Below the pieces are notes generated by a model. That model made no database searches and was not told where the DNA came from. It was given only the letters and a program-made list of their open reading frames with translations. From the NCBI RefSeq assembly GCF_031178445.1, contig NZ_JAPSIY010000011.1, positions 1-64,000 on the forward strand: DNA of 64,000 bases. The letters run 5' to 3'. How positions within the stretch are numbered: the first letter of the stretch is position 1; each line of letters begins with the position of its first letter. Positions 53,614 to 63,017 of the stretch are shown piece by piece. Made by a program: the position numbers and the translations under genes. This stretch comes from Microbacterium sp. GTDB taxonomy: Bacteria; Actinomycetota; Actinomycetes; Actinomycetales; Microbacteriaceae.

Positions 53614-55374
53614 GTGGTCACACGTCTTTCGAACTTCTTCCTCCGCACGCTCCGCGAAGACCCGGCCGACGCCGAGGTCACCAGCCACAGGCTGCTGGTC
53701 CGCGCCGGCTACATCCGTCGCGCCGCACCAGGCATCTTCACGTGGCTGCCGCTGGGCCTGCGCGTCAAGGCGAAGCTCGAGCAGATCATCCGCGAGGAGA
53801 TGGCCGCGGCAGGCGCCTTCGAGGTTCACTTCCCCGCATTACTGCCCCGTGACCCCTATGAGCAGTCCGGGCGCTGGGAGTCATACGGCGACGGCATCTT
53901 CCGGCTGCAGGATCGGAAGCGAGCTGATTACCTGCTCGCACCGACTCATGAAGAGATGTTCACGCTGCTCGTGAAGGACCTCTACTCCTCGTACAAGGAC
54001 CTACCGCTGACGATCTACCAGATCCAGGACAAGTACCGCGACGAGGCGCGCCCTCGGGCAGGGCTGCTGCGGGGCCGGGAGTTCACCATGAAGGACGCCT
54101 ACTCCTTCGATTCCTCGGACGCCGGCCTCGAAGCCAGTTACCAGGCGCAGCGCGACGCCTACGAGCGCATCTTCCAGCGGCTCGGCCTCGAGTACGTGAT
54201 CGTCGCCGCTGACAACGGTCTGATGGGGGGCGCACGCAGCGAGGAGTTCCTGCACCCGACCTCCGTCGGCGAGGACACGTTCGTCCGCAACGCGGGCGGT
54301 TACGCAGCGAACGTGGAGGCCTACACGACCACCGCTCCGGAGCCGACGGGGTGGGACGACGCTCCGCAGGCGACGATCTTCGACTCGCCCGACACCCCCA
54401 CGATCGAGACGCTGGTCTCGCACGTCAACGCGCACCTCGAGGGCGAGTTCACCGCCGCCGACACGCTGAAGAACGTCGTGCTCGCCCTCACCCACCTGGA
54501 CGGCTCCCGTGAGCTCGTGGTGGTGGGGCTGCCCGGAGACCGCGAGGTCGATGAGAAGCGCGCCGAGGTCGCCTTCGCCCCCGCAGCCGTGGAGCCGGCC
54601 ACTGACGCCGACTTCGAGAGACAGCCGCTGCTGGTGCGCGGCTACATCGGACCGTGGTCGCCCACCGGCGCGGTGCTGGGGGAGGAGTCGGCCACCGGGA
54701 TCCGCTACCTCGTCGACCCGCGCGTCGCCGACGGCACCCGGTGGATCACCGGCGCGAACATCGACCAGAAGCACGCGCACTCCGTCATCGCCGGGCGCGA
54801 CTTCATCGCCGACGGCACCGTGGAGATCGCGAACGTCCGCGACGGTGACCCCGCCCCCGACGGCTCCGGTCCCGTCTCGCTCGCGCGCGGCATGGAGATC
54901 GGTCATGTCTTCCAGCTCGGTCGCTTCTTCGCCGAGACCCTGGGGCTGAAGGTGCTCGACGAGAACGGCAAGCTCACCACGGTCACGATGGGCTCCTACG
55001 GCATCGGCGTGACCCGCATCCTCGCGATCATCGCCGAGCTCAATAACGACGAGAAGGGCCTGATCTGGCCGGCGTCGGTGGCGCCCTTCGACGTGCACGT
55101 GGTCGCCACAGGCAAGGATCGGCTCGCCTTCGAGATGGCCGAGCGCGTCTCGGCCGAACTCGAGGGGTCGGGCCTCGACGTGCTCTACGACGACCGCCCG
55201 AAGGTGTCGCCGGGGGTGAAGTTCGGCGATGCCGAACTGGTCGGAGTGCCGCGAGTGCTCGTCGTCGGCCGGGACGCCGCCGAAGGGCGGGTCGAGCTGT
55301 GGGACCGTCGTACCGGGGAGCGGGAGGCGCTGGCGGCGGATGAAGCCGTCCGCCGCCTGATCGCCGAGCGCTGA
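53614..55374 (+). CDS. proS: proline--tRNA ligase
   Basis: 586 residues; class II synthetase charging tRNA-Pro. Class II motifs: motif 1 '[22 protein letters not shown]', motif 2 '[25 protein letters not shown]', and motif 3 '[16 protein letters not shown]'. Between motifs 2 and 3 lies the INS editing domain that clears mischarged Ala-tRNA-Pro, a feature of the bacterial-type enzyme. The anticodon domain is '[13 protein letters not shown]' onward. It follows the ispG region in the order dxr-rseP-ispG-proS, well conserved in bacteria. Confidence 0.97.
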   Translation: MVTRLSNFFLRTLREDPADAEVTSHRLLVRAGYIRRAAPGIFTWLPLGLRVKAKLEQIIREEMAAAGAFEVHFPALLPRDPYEQSGRWESYGDGIFRLQDRKRADYLLAPTHEEMFTLLVKDLYSSYKDLPLTIYQIQDKYRDEARPRAGLLRGREFTMKDAYSFDSSDAGLEASYQAQRDAYERIFQRLGLEYVIVAADNGLMGGARSEEFLHPTSVGEDTFVRNAGGYAANVEAYTTTAPEPTGWDDAPQATIFDSPDTPTIETLVSHVNAHLEGEFTAADTLKNVVLALTHLDGSRELVVVGLPGDREVDEKRAEVAFAPAAVEPATDADFERQPLLVRGYIGPWSPTGAVLGEESATGIRYLVDPRVADGTRWITGANIDQKHAHSVIAGRDFIADGTVEIANVRDGDPAPDGSGPVSLARGMEIGHVFQLGRFFAETLGLKVLDENGKLTTVTMGSYGIGVTRILAIIAELNNDEKGLIWPASVAPFDVHVVATGKDRLAFEMAERVSAELEGSGLDVLYDDRPKVSPGVKFGDAELVGVPRVLVVGRDAAEGRVELWDRRTGEREALAADEAVRRLIAER

Positions 55375-55383
55375 AGCGCGCCG

Positions 55384-55411
55384 GTCACAGCTCGCATACG
55401 CGGGCTGTGAC
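55384..55411. promoter_or_regulatory. inverted repeat at the LOG gene promoter
   Basis: Perfect 8-bp arms GTCACAGC (55384-55391) and GCTGTGAC (55404-55411) flank 12 nt. The right arm touches the -10-like CAGGCT (55411-55416). It is either a regulator-binding site over the promoter or the proS terminator. Confidence 0.4.
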
Positions 55412-55416
55412 AGGCT
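55411..55416 (+). promoter_or_regulatory. -10-like hexamer for the LOG family gene
   Basis: CAGGCT, 6 nt before ATG 55423. The first base deviates from TAnnnT. Confidence 0.4.
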
Positions 55417-55422
55417 GGTGCC

Positions 55423-56457
55423 ATGACGGATGCTGCGCTGGACGACGACCTGAGGCGCCGGATGACCGAGCTCCTCGACGAGGCGGGCATCCGCACGGAA
55501 CGAGGGCTCGTCACACGGCTGCTCCAGACCTCTCTCAGGCTCGGGCTGGAGCACACCGACAGACTCGATCTGAAGATCGCGTCGGCGGCGCTCGGCGAGA
55601 TGCATGAGGCATTCCGGTTGTTCCGGCCGTTCCACCACGTGCCGAAGGTGACGGTGTTCGGGTCGGCGCGCACGCTGCAGGACGATCCGCTGTACGTGCA
55701 GGCCCGCGATGTCGCCTCCGAGCTGGCCGCGGACGGATGGATGGTCGTCACCGGCGCAGGTCCAGGGATCATGCAGGCCGCGGCTGAGGGTGCAGGGTCC
55801 AAGATGTCGCTCGGCGTGTCCATCCGCCTGCCGTTCGAGGAGAAGGCCAACACGATCATCGAGCAGGACGCCCAGGTCGTCTCGATGAAGTACTTCTTCA
55901 CTCGCAAGCTGATGCTCATGAAGGAGTCAAGGGGGTTCATCTGCCTGCCGGGGGGATTCGGCACGATGGACGAGATGTTCGAGCTGCTCACGCTGCAGCA
56001 GACGGGCAAGGCGGAGCCGATGCCCATCGTCCTGCTCGACGCGAAGGGCGGTTCGTTCTGGGGCGGCCTCAAGACCTTCGTCGACGAGCACCTGGTGCCG
56101 GCCGGTGTCATCTCGGCTGACGATCTCGACCGCGTGCTCATCACCGACTCCGTCGATGAAGCGGTGAACGACATCACCGGGTTCTGGCGCAACTACGACT
56201 CGCTGCGCTGGGTCGGCGACCGGCTCGTCATCCGGCTCGTGCACGCGCCGACGGACGCGGAGGTCGACGACCTCAACGAGCGCTTCGGCCATATGTGCTC
56301 GCAGGGGCGGATCGAGCGCTCCGAAGCGCTCGAGGTCGAACGCGTCAGCGGCGATGCGGTGGACCTGCCGCGCCTCATGATGCACCTCGAGCAGCGCGCC
56401 GTCGGCTCGCTGCACCGGCTGATCCGCGCCGTCAACGACCTGCCGTCCGCGACCTGA
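55423..56457 (+). CDS. LOG family protein (TIGR00730-type Rossmann fold)
   Basis: 344 residues. The central Rossmann domain has 'VTVFGSARTLQDDPLYVQAR', 'WMVVTGAGPGIMQAAAEGA' and the LOG signature PGGxGTxxE in 'CLPGGFGTMDEMFELLTLQ' (about residue 176). It is longer than plant or Mycobacterium LOG because of an N-terminal helical region and a C-terminal extension. LOG proteins are 5'-monophosphate phosphoribohydrolases acting on cytokinin or other nucleotides. The exact nucleotide here is unknown. Confidence 0.88.
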   Translation: MTDAALDDDLRRRMTELLDEAGIRTERGLVTRLLQTSLRLGLEHTDRLDLKIASAALGEMHEAFRLFRPFHHVPKVTVFGSARTLQDDPLYVQARDVASELAADGWMVVTGAGPGIMQAAAEGAGSKMSLGVSIRLPFEEKANTIIEQDAQVVSMKYFFTRKLMLMKESRGFICLPGGFGTMDEMFELLTLQQTGKAEPMPIVLLDAKGGSFWGGLKTFVDEHLVPAGVISADDLDRVLITDSVDEAVNDITGFWRNYDSLRWVGDRLVIRLVHAPTDAEVDDLNERFGHMCSQGRIERSEALEVERVSGDAVDLPRLMMHLEQRAVGSLHRLIRAVNDLPSAT

Positions 56458-56466
56458 GCGCCGAAG

Positions 56467-56499
56467 GTTCATCGCGCGTTCACCGCGGTGTCATGCGTC
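56467..56499 (+). promoter_or_regulatory. PHO-box-like direct repeats upstream of phoX
   Basis: Three tandem 11-bp units: GTTCATCGCGC (56467-56477), GTTCACCGCGG (56478-56488) and TGTCATGCGTC (56489-56499). They match the GTTCAcc-type 11-bp direct repeats bound by PhoP in Streptomyces. They end 41 bp before the phoX ATG, suggesting induction by phosphate limitation. Confidence 0.6.
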
Positions 56500-56540
56500 G
56501 CCGGAATCCTGTCGACTGCGACATCCGACGAGGAGGACCG

Positions 56541-58595
56541 ATGACCCTGGCCGAACCCACCCGACGCCCTCTGCCCATGCTCGATCACGTGCGAGGCAAG
56601 CGCTCAGCCGTCACCTGCCAGCTGAAGTGCGCGAACGCGTGCCTCGGCCCTGAGTGCAACACCTCGGACAACGAGGACTTCCGTTCGATCGCCTCGGCCG
56701 TGTTCTCACGGCGCGCGCTGTTCGGGCTCGGTGCGGCCGCAGCGGTCGCGGTGGCCGTCGGAGCACAGTCCGCAGCCCCGGTGTCGGCACCGTCAGCGGC
56801 GGGAGCCGCGGGCCCTGGAGCGTCCTTCGCGCGCCCGGGCCGCTCGGGCCTCGCCTTTCAGCCCATCGCGCCGGTGCCTGCCGAGGTCGACGCGTTCACC
56901 GTGCCGGACGGCTACACCTGGAAGCCGATCATCCGCTGGGGCGACCCGCTGTTCTCGCGCACCCCGGCATTCGACATCGAAGCGCAGAGCCCCGAGGCGC
57001 AGACCGGTCAGTTCGGCTACAACAGCGACTACCTCGACATCATCGCCGACCCGAGCGGCAAGACCGGCGTTCTGGTGAACAACCACGAGTACGTCAACCC
57101 GGAACTGATGTTCCGCCCGACCGCTGATCCCGCGGAACTGCGCCGGCGCGGCGACATCTACAAGGCCGCGCAGGGGATGTCCGTCGTCGAGATCCGCCGC
57201 CGCAAAGTCGGCGACCCGTGGGAGTACGTCGTCGACGGCAAGCGCAACCGCCGCATCACGGTCGAGACCGTCTTCGAGCTGACAGGGCCCGCCGCCGGCT
57301 CCGACCTCGTCAAGACCGCCGCCGATCCGGAGGGGCGCTGGGTGCACGGCACGCTCGGGAACTGCGCAGGCGGCACCACGCCGTGGGGCACGGTCCTCTC
57401 GGGTGAGGAGAACTTCAACGGCTACTTCGCCTGGGCGGCCGACACCGCCGAGCAGAAGCGCTACAGCGGATCCAGCACCACCAGCACCTCCACGGGGTGG
57501 GAGGCGTACGACCCGCGCTTCGACGCGCACGACGCCGGCTACGTCAACGAGCCGAACCGCTTCGGCTACATCGTCGAGATCGACCCCCAGGATCCGACCT
57601 CCACGCCGCGCAAGCACACGGCCATGGGACGCATGAAGCACGAGGGTGCCAACGTGCGCGTCGCCGAGGATGGCCGGGTCGTCGCCTACATGGGCGACGA
57701 CGAGCGAGGCGACTACCTGTACAAGTTCGTGTCGAAGAACCGCATCTCGGGATCCAGGAAGAAGAACCTGAAGCTGCTCAGCGAGGGCGACCTGTACGTC
57801 GCGAAGTTCCGTGGCAATTCGCCGGTGGCCGAGATCACGGGCACGGGTGCGCTCCCGGCGGACGGCGCGTTCGACGGCACGGGGGTGTGGATCCCGCTCA
57901 CGCAGGGCGGGAAGAGCGTCGTACCAGGGTTCAGCACCGAGGAGGTGCTGGTCTACACCCGTCTCGCGGCCGACGCCGTCGGCGCCACCAAGATGGACCG
58001 CCCCGAGGACGTCGAGCCCAGCCCCGTCACAGGAAAGGTGTACGTCGCGCTGACGAACAACTCCAGGCGTACCGCGCTGGACGAGGCGAACCCGGTCACC
58101 GGCAACCGGTACGGTCATGTGCTCGAGCTCACCGAGACCGCCGGCCAGAGCGGCACGACGTTCGGATGGAGCGTGCTGCTGCTGTGCGGTGACCCGGATA
58201 CGTTCGACAACGCGTACTTCGCAGGCTTCCCGAAGGAGCTGGTCTCGCCGATCTCCTGCCCGGACAACGTCGCCTTCGACTCAGAGGGCAACCTTTGGAT
58301 CTCGACCGATGGCGCGCCGAGCACCATCGGCTACGGCGACGGCCTGTTCAAGGTGCCGCTCGAGGGGGAGGCGCGCGGCCACGTGCAGCAGTTCCTCTCG
58401 GTTCCGCGCGACGCGGAGACATGCGGTCCCGTGATCAAGGACAAGGAAGGGCTCGTGTTCGTCGCCGTGCAGCATCCCGGCGAGGACGGCAGCTTCGACG
58501 CGCCCCGATCGCTCTTCCCCGACTACGGCTCGACCGCGCACGGCGACGTGGCGACGGCACCGCGCCCGTCTGTGGTGCAGGTCCACCGCGCCTGA
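56541..58595 (+). CDS. phoX: PhoX family alkaline phosphatase
   Basis: 684 residues; exported Ca/Fe-dependent phosphatase that releases phosphate from organic esters. The N-terminus has the actinobacterial PhoX region with Cys 26, 30, 34 and 39 ('CQLKCANACLGPECNTSDNE') before a twin-arginine signal (FSRRALFG, Arg 57-58) and a hydrophobic stretch, so export is by the Tat path. The catalytic domain has 'VLVNNHEYVNPELMF', 'GNCAGGTTPWGTVLSGEENFNG', 'MGRMKHEGANVRVAEDG' and 'MDRPEDVEPSPVTGKVYVALTNN'. AGGAGG precedes the ATG 56541. A PHO-box-like repeat lies upstream and a strong hairpin downstream. Confidence 0.92.
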   Translation: MTLAEPTRRPLPMLDHVRGKRSAVTCQLKCANACLGPECNTSDNEDFRSIASAVFSRRALFGLGAAAAVAVAVGAQSAAPVSAPSAAGAAGPGASFARPGRSGLAFQPIAPVPAEVDAFTVPDGYTWKPIIRWGDPLFSRTPAFDIEAQSPEAQTGQFGYNSDYLDIIADPSGKTGVLVNNHEYVNPELMFRPTADPAELRRRGDIYKAAQGMSVVEIRRRKVGDPWEYVVDGKRNRRITVETVFELTGPAAGSDLVKTAADPEGRWVHGTLGNCAGGTTPWGTVLSGEENFNGYFAWAADTAEQKRYSGSSTTSTSTGWEAYDPRFDAHDAGYVNEPNRFGYIVEIDPQDPTSTPRKHTAMGRMKHEGANVRVAEDGRVVAYMGDDERGDYLYKFVSKNRISGSRKKNLKLLSEGDLYVAKFRGNSPVAEITGTGALPADGAFDGTGVWIPLTQGGKSVVPGFSTEEVLVYTRLAADAVGATKMDRPEDVEPSPVTGKVYVALTNNSRRTALDEANPVTGNRYGHVLELTETAGQSGTTFGWSVLLLCGDPDTFDNAYFAGFPKELVSPISCPDNVAFDSEGNLWISTDGAPSTIGYGDGLFKVPLEGEARGHVQQFLSVPRDAETCGPVIKDKEGLVFVAVQHPGEDGSFDAPRSLFPDYGSTAHGDVATAPRPSVVQVHRA

Positions 58596-58606
58596 TCTCG
58601 CGACGG

Positions 58607-58636
58607 CACCGGAGGAGGCGACCGCCTCCTCCGGTG
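58607..58636 (+). terminator. terminator of phoX
   Basis: A 13-bp perfect stem (CACCGGAGGAGGC and its complement) with loop GACC begins 11 nt past the phoX stop. No long U-tract. Confidence 0.65.
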
Positions 58637-58738
58637 TCGTCATCAGCGCGCGTCGTCTCGTCGAGCCCGCGCTGCGTGGCTCCGCACCGGAGCGCGACGT
58701 GCAGGCGTCGGCGCTCGTCCGCCACCGTCGGTTTCGGC

Positions 58739-58744
58739 TATTCT
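58739..58744 (+). promoter_or_regulatory. -10 element of the nusA-infB transcript
   Basis: TATTCT is followed by GTACGG and the ATG of a short ORF at 58751, the 6-nt geometry seen elsewhere. It would be the main promoter of nusA-ylxR-infB, since phoX ends in a terminator. Confidence 0.5.
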
Positions 58745-58750
58745 GTACGG

Positions 58751-58789
58751 ATGCCCGCGGAGAGCCTGATCGCGGGGAGAGCTGAATAG
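58751..58789 (+). CDS. short leaderless ORF in the nusA leader (MPAESLIAGRAE)
   Basis: A 12-codon ORF with ATG 6 nt after the TATTCT hexamer, ending TAG 12 nt before the nusA ATG, across which AGAGGAG serves nusA. I do not recognise the peptide. It may be a leader peptide regulating nusA or a remnant of a lost upstream gene (rimP normally stands here). Confidence 0.4.
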   Translation: MPAESLIAGRAE

Positions 58790-58801
58790 AGGAGACCGCT
58801 G

Positions 58802-59785
58802 ATGGACATCGAACTCGGACTGCTGCGCGGAATCGAGAAGGAGAAGGCGATCCCCTTCGATGAACTCGTGTCGATCATCGAGCAGGCGATCCTGACCGCA
58901 TACGGAAAGCACGTGTCGGCCGACGGCGCCGTGCCCGAGGGAGTGCGCGTCGAGCTCGACCGCAAGACCGGTCACGTCGCGGTCCTGCAGCCGGTGCGCG
59001 ACGACGAAGGCGCGGTGATCGGCGAAGAGGAGACGACCCCAGAGGACTTCGGTCGCATCGCCGCGTACGCCGCGAAGCAGGTCATCGGCCAGCGCCTGCG
59101 CGACATCGCGGACGACGCCGTGCTCGGCGAGTTCCGCGGCAAGGAGGGCGACATCGTCGCAGGTGTGGTGCAGCAGGGACCCAACCCGCGCATGATCCAC
59201 GTCGACCTCGGTACGGTCGAGGCGATCCTCCCGCCCGAGGAGCAGGTGCCGGGTGAGGAGTACACCCACGGTTCGCGACTGCGCGTGTACGTCACCAGCG
59301 TCGCAAAGGGCGCCAAGGGGCCCTCGATCACGGTCTCCCGCACCCACCCGGGCCTGGTGCGCAAGCTCTTCGCGCTCGAGGTCCCCGAGATCGCCGCCGG
59401 CCTGGTCGAGATCGTCTCGCTGGCGCGCGAGGCCGGGCACCGCACCAAGATCGCGGTCCGCGCGACCGACGCCTCCGTGAACGCCAAGGGTGCCTGCATC
59501 GGTGAGATGGGGCGTCGCGTACGGGCGGTCACGGAAGAGCTCGCGGGGGAGAAGATCGACATCGTCGATCACCATGCCGACCTCGCGACGTTCGTGGCCA
59601 ACGCCCTTTCGCCTGCGAAGGTCACCTCTGCCTTCGTGCTGGATGCCGGCACGAAGGCGGTGCGCGCCCTGGTGCCGGACTATCAGCTCTCGCTCGCAAT
59701 CGGCAAGGAGGGCCAGAACGCCCGCCTGGCGGCGAAGCTCACCGGCGCGAAGATCGACATCCAGCCCGACAGTGTGATGGATTGA
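58802..59785 (+). CDS. nusA: transcription termination/antitermination protein NusA
   Basis: 327 residues; binds RNA polymerase to modulate pausing, termination and antitermination. The N-terminal domain ('ELGLLRGIEKEKAIPFDEL') lacks the long NTD extras of E. coli; then an S1 domain ('KEGDIVAGVVQQGPNPRMIHVDLG') and KH domains ('GACIGEMGRRVRAVTEELAGEKIDIV', 'LAIGKEGQNARLAAKLTGAKIDI'). The acidic repeats of E. coli NusA are absent, as in other actinobacteria. AGAGGAG precedes the ATG. It heads nusA-ylxR-infB. Confidence 0.96.
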   Translation: MDIELGLLRGIEKEKAIPFDELVSIIEQAILTAYGKHVSADGAVPEGVRVELDRKTGHVAVLQPVRDDEGAVIGEEETTPEDFGRIAAYAAKQVIGQRLRDIADDAVLGEFRGKEGDIVAGVVQQGPNPRMIHVDLGTVEAILPPEEQVPGEEYTHGSRLRVYVTSVAKGAKGPSITVSRTHPGLVRKLFALEVPEIAAGLVEIVSLAREAGHRTKIAVRATDASVNAKGACIGEMGRRVRAVTEELAGEKIDIVDHHADLATFVANALSPAKVTSAFVLDAGTKAVRALVPDYQLSLAIGKEGQNARLAAKLTGAKIDIQPDSVMD

Positions 59786-59792
59786 GGCGGCC

Positions 59793-59814
59793 CACGCGAC
59801 GCGCGCGTCGCGTG
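59793..59814 (+). terminator. GC palindrome between nusA and ylxR
   Basis: CACGCGACGCG followed by its exact complement, 11 bp each, with no loop spacer and no U-run. It may be a partial terminator or RNA-processing hairpin inside the operon. Confidence 0.45.
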
Positions 59815-59845
59815 CGGAGCTTCGACCGCCACGGCGAGGTGTAAC

Positions 59846-60136
59846 ATGGAACCTGTACGAACGTGTGTCGGTTGCCGCGGTCGTGCCTCTCGATCCGCCC
59901 TGATCAGGGTGGTCCAATGTGATGGTGAGCTCGTCTTCGATGAGCGGGCGGTCATGCCGGGGAGGGGTGCGTGGCTGCATCCCTCATCCGAATGTCTGGA
60001 TGCCGCACTGCGGCGCCGGGCTTTCGCACGAGCACTCCGCGTCTCACCCGCGATCGGTTTTCCCGAGGCGGAGGATGCGCAGACCATCGAGAAACGGCTG
60101 AACGGCTATGGAATCAAAGTGAACGGCTCGAAATGA
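59846..60136 (+). CDS. ylxR: YlxR family RNA-binding protein
   Basis: 96 residues with the YlxR/RnpM signature 'RTCVGCRGRASRSALIRVV' and 'PGRGAWLHPSSECLDAALRR'. Family members bind RNA (RNase P RNA in Bacillus and Fusobacterium) and sit between nusA and infB in most Gram-positives, as here. The conserved Cys pair is in CVGC. GAGG is 6 nt from the ATG. Confidence 0.93.
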   Translation: MEPVRTCVGCRGRASRSALIRVVQCDGELVFDERAVMPGRGAWLHPSSECLDAALRRRAFARALRVSPAIGFPEAEDAQTIEKRLNGYGIKVNGSK

Positions 60137-60195
60137 GACCCGTCCGCGACTAGTGGTCTGCCCTGCCTGGGCGGACCGACCCAGACAGGAGAATT

Positions 60196-62958
60196 GTGGC
60201 TGCCAAACCACGTGTGCACGAGATCGCCGCTGAACTCGGCGTCGACAGCAAGTTCGCGCTCGCGAAGCTCAAGGAGCTCGGCGAGTTCGTGAAGAGTCCC
60301 TCTTCCACCATCGAGCCTCCGGTGGCGCGCAAGCTGCGCGCCGCGATCGAGGCCGACCCCGCCGCGAAGCCCGCGGCCAAGAGCGACGAGAAGCCCGCGG
60401 CCAAGGCCACGGCACCCAAGTCCGGTGCACCAGTGCCCGGTCCCAAGCCCGGTCCGGCGAAGCCCGCCGCGCCTGAAGCCCCTGCTGTCGAGGCCGAGGC
60501 ACCGCAGGCGCCTGCGCCGAAGGCCGATGCCCAGCCGGCAGCCGAGAAGCCCGGCGCCCCGGCACCCGGCCCGGCCAAGTCCCCCGGCCCTAAGCCCGGC
60601 GGTTCGGCTCCCAAGCCCGGCTCGCCGCGTCCAGGTAACAACCCGTTCTCCTCGGCGCAGGGCATGGGCCAGCGTCCCGCCGGTCCGCGTCCAGGCAACA
60701 ATCCCTTCGCGTCCGCGCAGGGCATGGGCCAGCGCCCGACTCCCGGCAACATTCCGCGTCCGCAGGCACCGCGTCCCGGCTCGCCGCGTATCGGCGCCCC
60801 GCGTCCCGGTCGTCCCGGTGGCGGTGCGGGTGCGCGTGGCGGCCAGGGCGGTCGCCCCGGCGCACCGTTCCAGCAGCGTTCCGGCGGTCCGGGTCGTCCC
60901 GGTGGCGGCCCCGGTGCAGGTGCGGGCGGCGGCGGCTTCCAGCGTCCTGGCGGCGGCTTCGCAGGTCGCCCCGGCGGCGGTGGTGGCCGTGGTCGCGGAC
61001 CCGGCGGTGGCACGGCAGGTGCGTTCGGCAAGGGCGGCGGCAAGAGCAAGCAGCGCAAGTCGCGTCGGGCCAAGCGCCAGGAATTCGAGATGCGGTCGGC
61101 GCCGGTCGTCGGCGGCGTCAACGTCCAGAAGGGTAACGGTGAGACGATCCGCCTGCGCCGCGGCGCGTCGATCGCCGACTTCGCCGACAAGCTCGAAGCG
61201 CTGAACGGCTACACCGTCCAGCCCGGCACGCTCGTCACCATCCTGTTCAACCTCGGTGAGATGGCCACGGCCACCGAGTCGCTCGACGAGGCGACCTTCG
61301 AGGTGCTCGGTGCCGAGCTGGGTTACAAGATCCAGATGGTCTCGCCCGAGGACGAGGACAAGGAGCTCCTCGAGGGCTTCGGTCTCAATCTCGAGCAGGA
61401 GCTCGAGGAGGAGGACGAGGACGACCTCGAGATCCGTCCCCCCGTGGTCACTGTCATGGGCCACGTCGACCACGGTAAGACCCGACTGCTCGACGCGATC
61501 CGCCAGACCAACGTCACCGAGGGTGAGGCCGGCGGCATCACCCAGCACATCGGTGCGTACCAGATCTGGACCGAGCACGACGGCATCGAGCGTGCGGTCA
61601 CCTTCATCGACACCCCTGGTCACGAGGCGTTCACCGCCATGCGTGCCCGTGGTGCGCAGGTCACCGACATCGCGATCCTCGTGGTCGCCGCCGACGACGG
61701 CATCATGCCCCAGACGGTGGAAGCCCTGAACCACGCCCAGGCGGCCGGTGTGCCGATCGTGGTCGCGGTCAACAAGGTCGACAAGCCGGAGGCCAACCCG
61801 GCGAAGGTTCGTCAGCAGCTCACCGAATACGGTCTGGTCGCAGAGGAGTACGGCGGCGACGTCATGTTCGTCGATGTGTCGGCGCGCAATGGCACCGGCA
61901 TCCAGGGCCTGATCGACGCCGTGCTGCTCACGGCCGACGCGGGACTCGACCTGACGGCGAACCCGAACAAGGCCGCACGCGGTGTCGCGATCGAGGCGAA
62001 GCTCGACAAGGGCCGCGGTTCGGTGGCGACCGTGCTGATCCAGTCGGGGACGCTGCGCGTCGGCGATGCGATCGTCGCAGGCACCGCCTACGGCCGTGTG
62101 CGTGCGATGCTCGACGAGAACGGCGAGTCCGTCTCGGAGGCCGCTCCGTCGCGACCCGTGCAGGTGCAGGGTCTCAACTCCGTGCCCCGCGCCGGTGACG
62201 TCTTCATCGTCACCGAAGAGGACCGCATGGCGCGTCAGATCGCCGAGAAGCGTGAGGCCGTGGAGCGCAACGCTCAGCTGGCCAAGGCTCGCAAGCGCAT
62301 CTCGCTCGAGGACTTCACCCGTGCTCTCGAGGAGGGCAAGGTCGAGACTCTCAACCTCATCATCAAGGGCGACGTGTCCGGTGCCGTCGAGGCGCTGGAG
62401 GAGTCGCTGCTCAAGATCGAGGTCGACGACTCCGTGCAGCTGCGGATCATCCACCGCGGTGTGGGCGCGATCACCGAATCGGACGTCAACCTCGCGACGA
62501 TCGACAACGCGATCATCGTGGGCTTCAACGTCCGCCCCGACACCAAGGCCCGTGAGGCCGCGGCCCGTGAGGGCGTGGACGTGCGGTTCTACTCGGTGAT
62601 CTACTCCGCGATCGACGAGATCGAGAACTCGCTGAAGGGCATGCTCAAGCCCGAGTTCGAAGAGGTCCAGTCGGGTGTCGCAGAGATCCGCGAGGTGTTC
62701 CGCTCCTCGAAGTTCGGCAACATCGCCGGTGTCATCGTCCGCTCGGGAACGATCACGCGCAACGCCAAGGCGCGCGTCATCCGCGACGGCGTGGTCATCG
62801 CCGATGGCCTGGCCATCGAGTCGCTGCGCCGCTTCAAGGACGACGTCACCGAGGTCCGCACGGACTTCGAGGCGGGTATCGGACTCGGCAAGTACAACGA
62901 CATCCAGATCGGCGACGAGATCGAGACCACCGAGCTCATCGAGAAGCCTCGCGGCTGA
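60196..62958 (+). CDS. infB: translation initiation factor IF-2
   Basis: 920 residues; GTPase bringing fMet-tRNA to the 30S subunit. N-terminal '[28 protein letters not shown]' is the small IF2N domain. It is followed by a ~250-residue Pro/Gly/Ala-rich disordered segment with repeated '[16 protein letters not shown]' units. The second IF2N domain precedes the G domain: G1 '[10 protein letters not shown]' (about residue 420), 'DTPGHEAF' and 'NKVDK'. The C2 domain is intact to '[20 protein letters not shown]'. GTG has AGGAGA 5 nt upstream. Confidence 0.97.
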   Translation: MAAKPRVHEIAAELGVDSKFALAKLKELGEFVKSPSSTIEPPVARKLRAAIEADPAAKPAAKSDEKPAAKATAPKSGAPVPGPKPGPAKPAAPEAPAVEAEAPQAPAPKADAQPAAEKPGAPAPGPAKSPGPKPGGSAPKPGSPRPGNNPFSSAQGMGQRPAGPRPGNNPFASAQGMGQRPTPGNIPRPQAPRPGSPRIGAPRPGRPGGGAGARGGQGGRPGAPFQQRSGGPGRPGGGPGAGAGGGGFQRPGGGFAGRPGGGGGRGRGPGGGTAGAFGKGGGKSKQRKSRRAKRQEFEMRSAPVVGGVNVQKGNGETIRLRRGASIADFADKLEALNGYTVQPGTLVTILFNLGEMATATESLDEATFEVLGAELGYKIQMVSPEDEDKELLEGFGLNLEQELEEEDEDDLEIRPPVVTVMGHVDHGKTRLLDAIRQTNVTEGEAGGITQHIGAYQIWTEHDGIERAVTFIDTPGHEAFTAMRARGAQVTDIAILVVAADDGIMPQTVEALNHAQAAGVPIVVAVNKVDKPEANPAKVRQQLTEYGLVAEEYGGDVMFVDVSARNGTGIQGLIDAVLLTADAGLDLTANPNKAARGVAIEAKLDKGRGSVATVLIQSGTLRVGDAIVAGTAYGRVRAMLDENGESVSEAAPSRPVQVQGLNSVPRAGDVFIVTEEDRMARQIAEKREAVERNAQLAKARKRISLEDFTRALEEGKVETLNLIIKGDVSGAVEALEESLLKIEVDDSVQLRIIHRGVGAITESDVNLATIDNAIIVGFNVRPDTKAREAAAREGVDVRFYSVIYSAIDEIENSLKGMLKPEFEEVQSGVAEIREVFRSSKFGNIAGVIVRSGTITRNAKARVIRDGVVIADGLAIESLRRFKDDVTEVRTDFEAGIGLGKYNDIQIGDEIETTELIEKPRG
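60636..60760 (+). repeat. in-gene repeat coding [16 protein letters not shown] in infB
   Basis: Two near-identical units (about 60636-60677 and 60693-60734) sit in the low-complexity N-terminal linker, a likely spot for length polymorphism. Confidence 0.55.
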
Positions 62959-62970
62959 TCCGATCGATCG

Positions 62971-62996
62971 TGAGGGGCGCCCGCGGGCGCCCCTCA
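62971..62996 (+). terminator. perfect palindrome between infB and rbfA
   Basis: TGAGGGGCGCCCG and its exact complement, 13 bp each, with no spacer, 12 nt past the infB stop. It looks like a terminator or attenuator, so rbfA may be only partly cotranscribed with infB. Confidence 0.55.
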
Positions 62997-63017
62997 TTCG
63001 TCACAGAGGAAGAGATT

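Noticed and set aside
60106..62997. A very long minus-strand open frame antisense to infB (over 900 codons)
   Set aside because: It is an effect of high GC and strong third-position bias in infB. The translation is Leu/Arg/Asp-rich without any domain, while the plus strand encodes a full IF-2.
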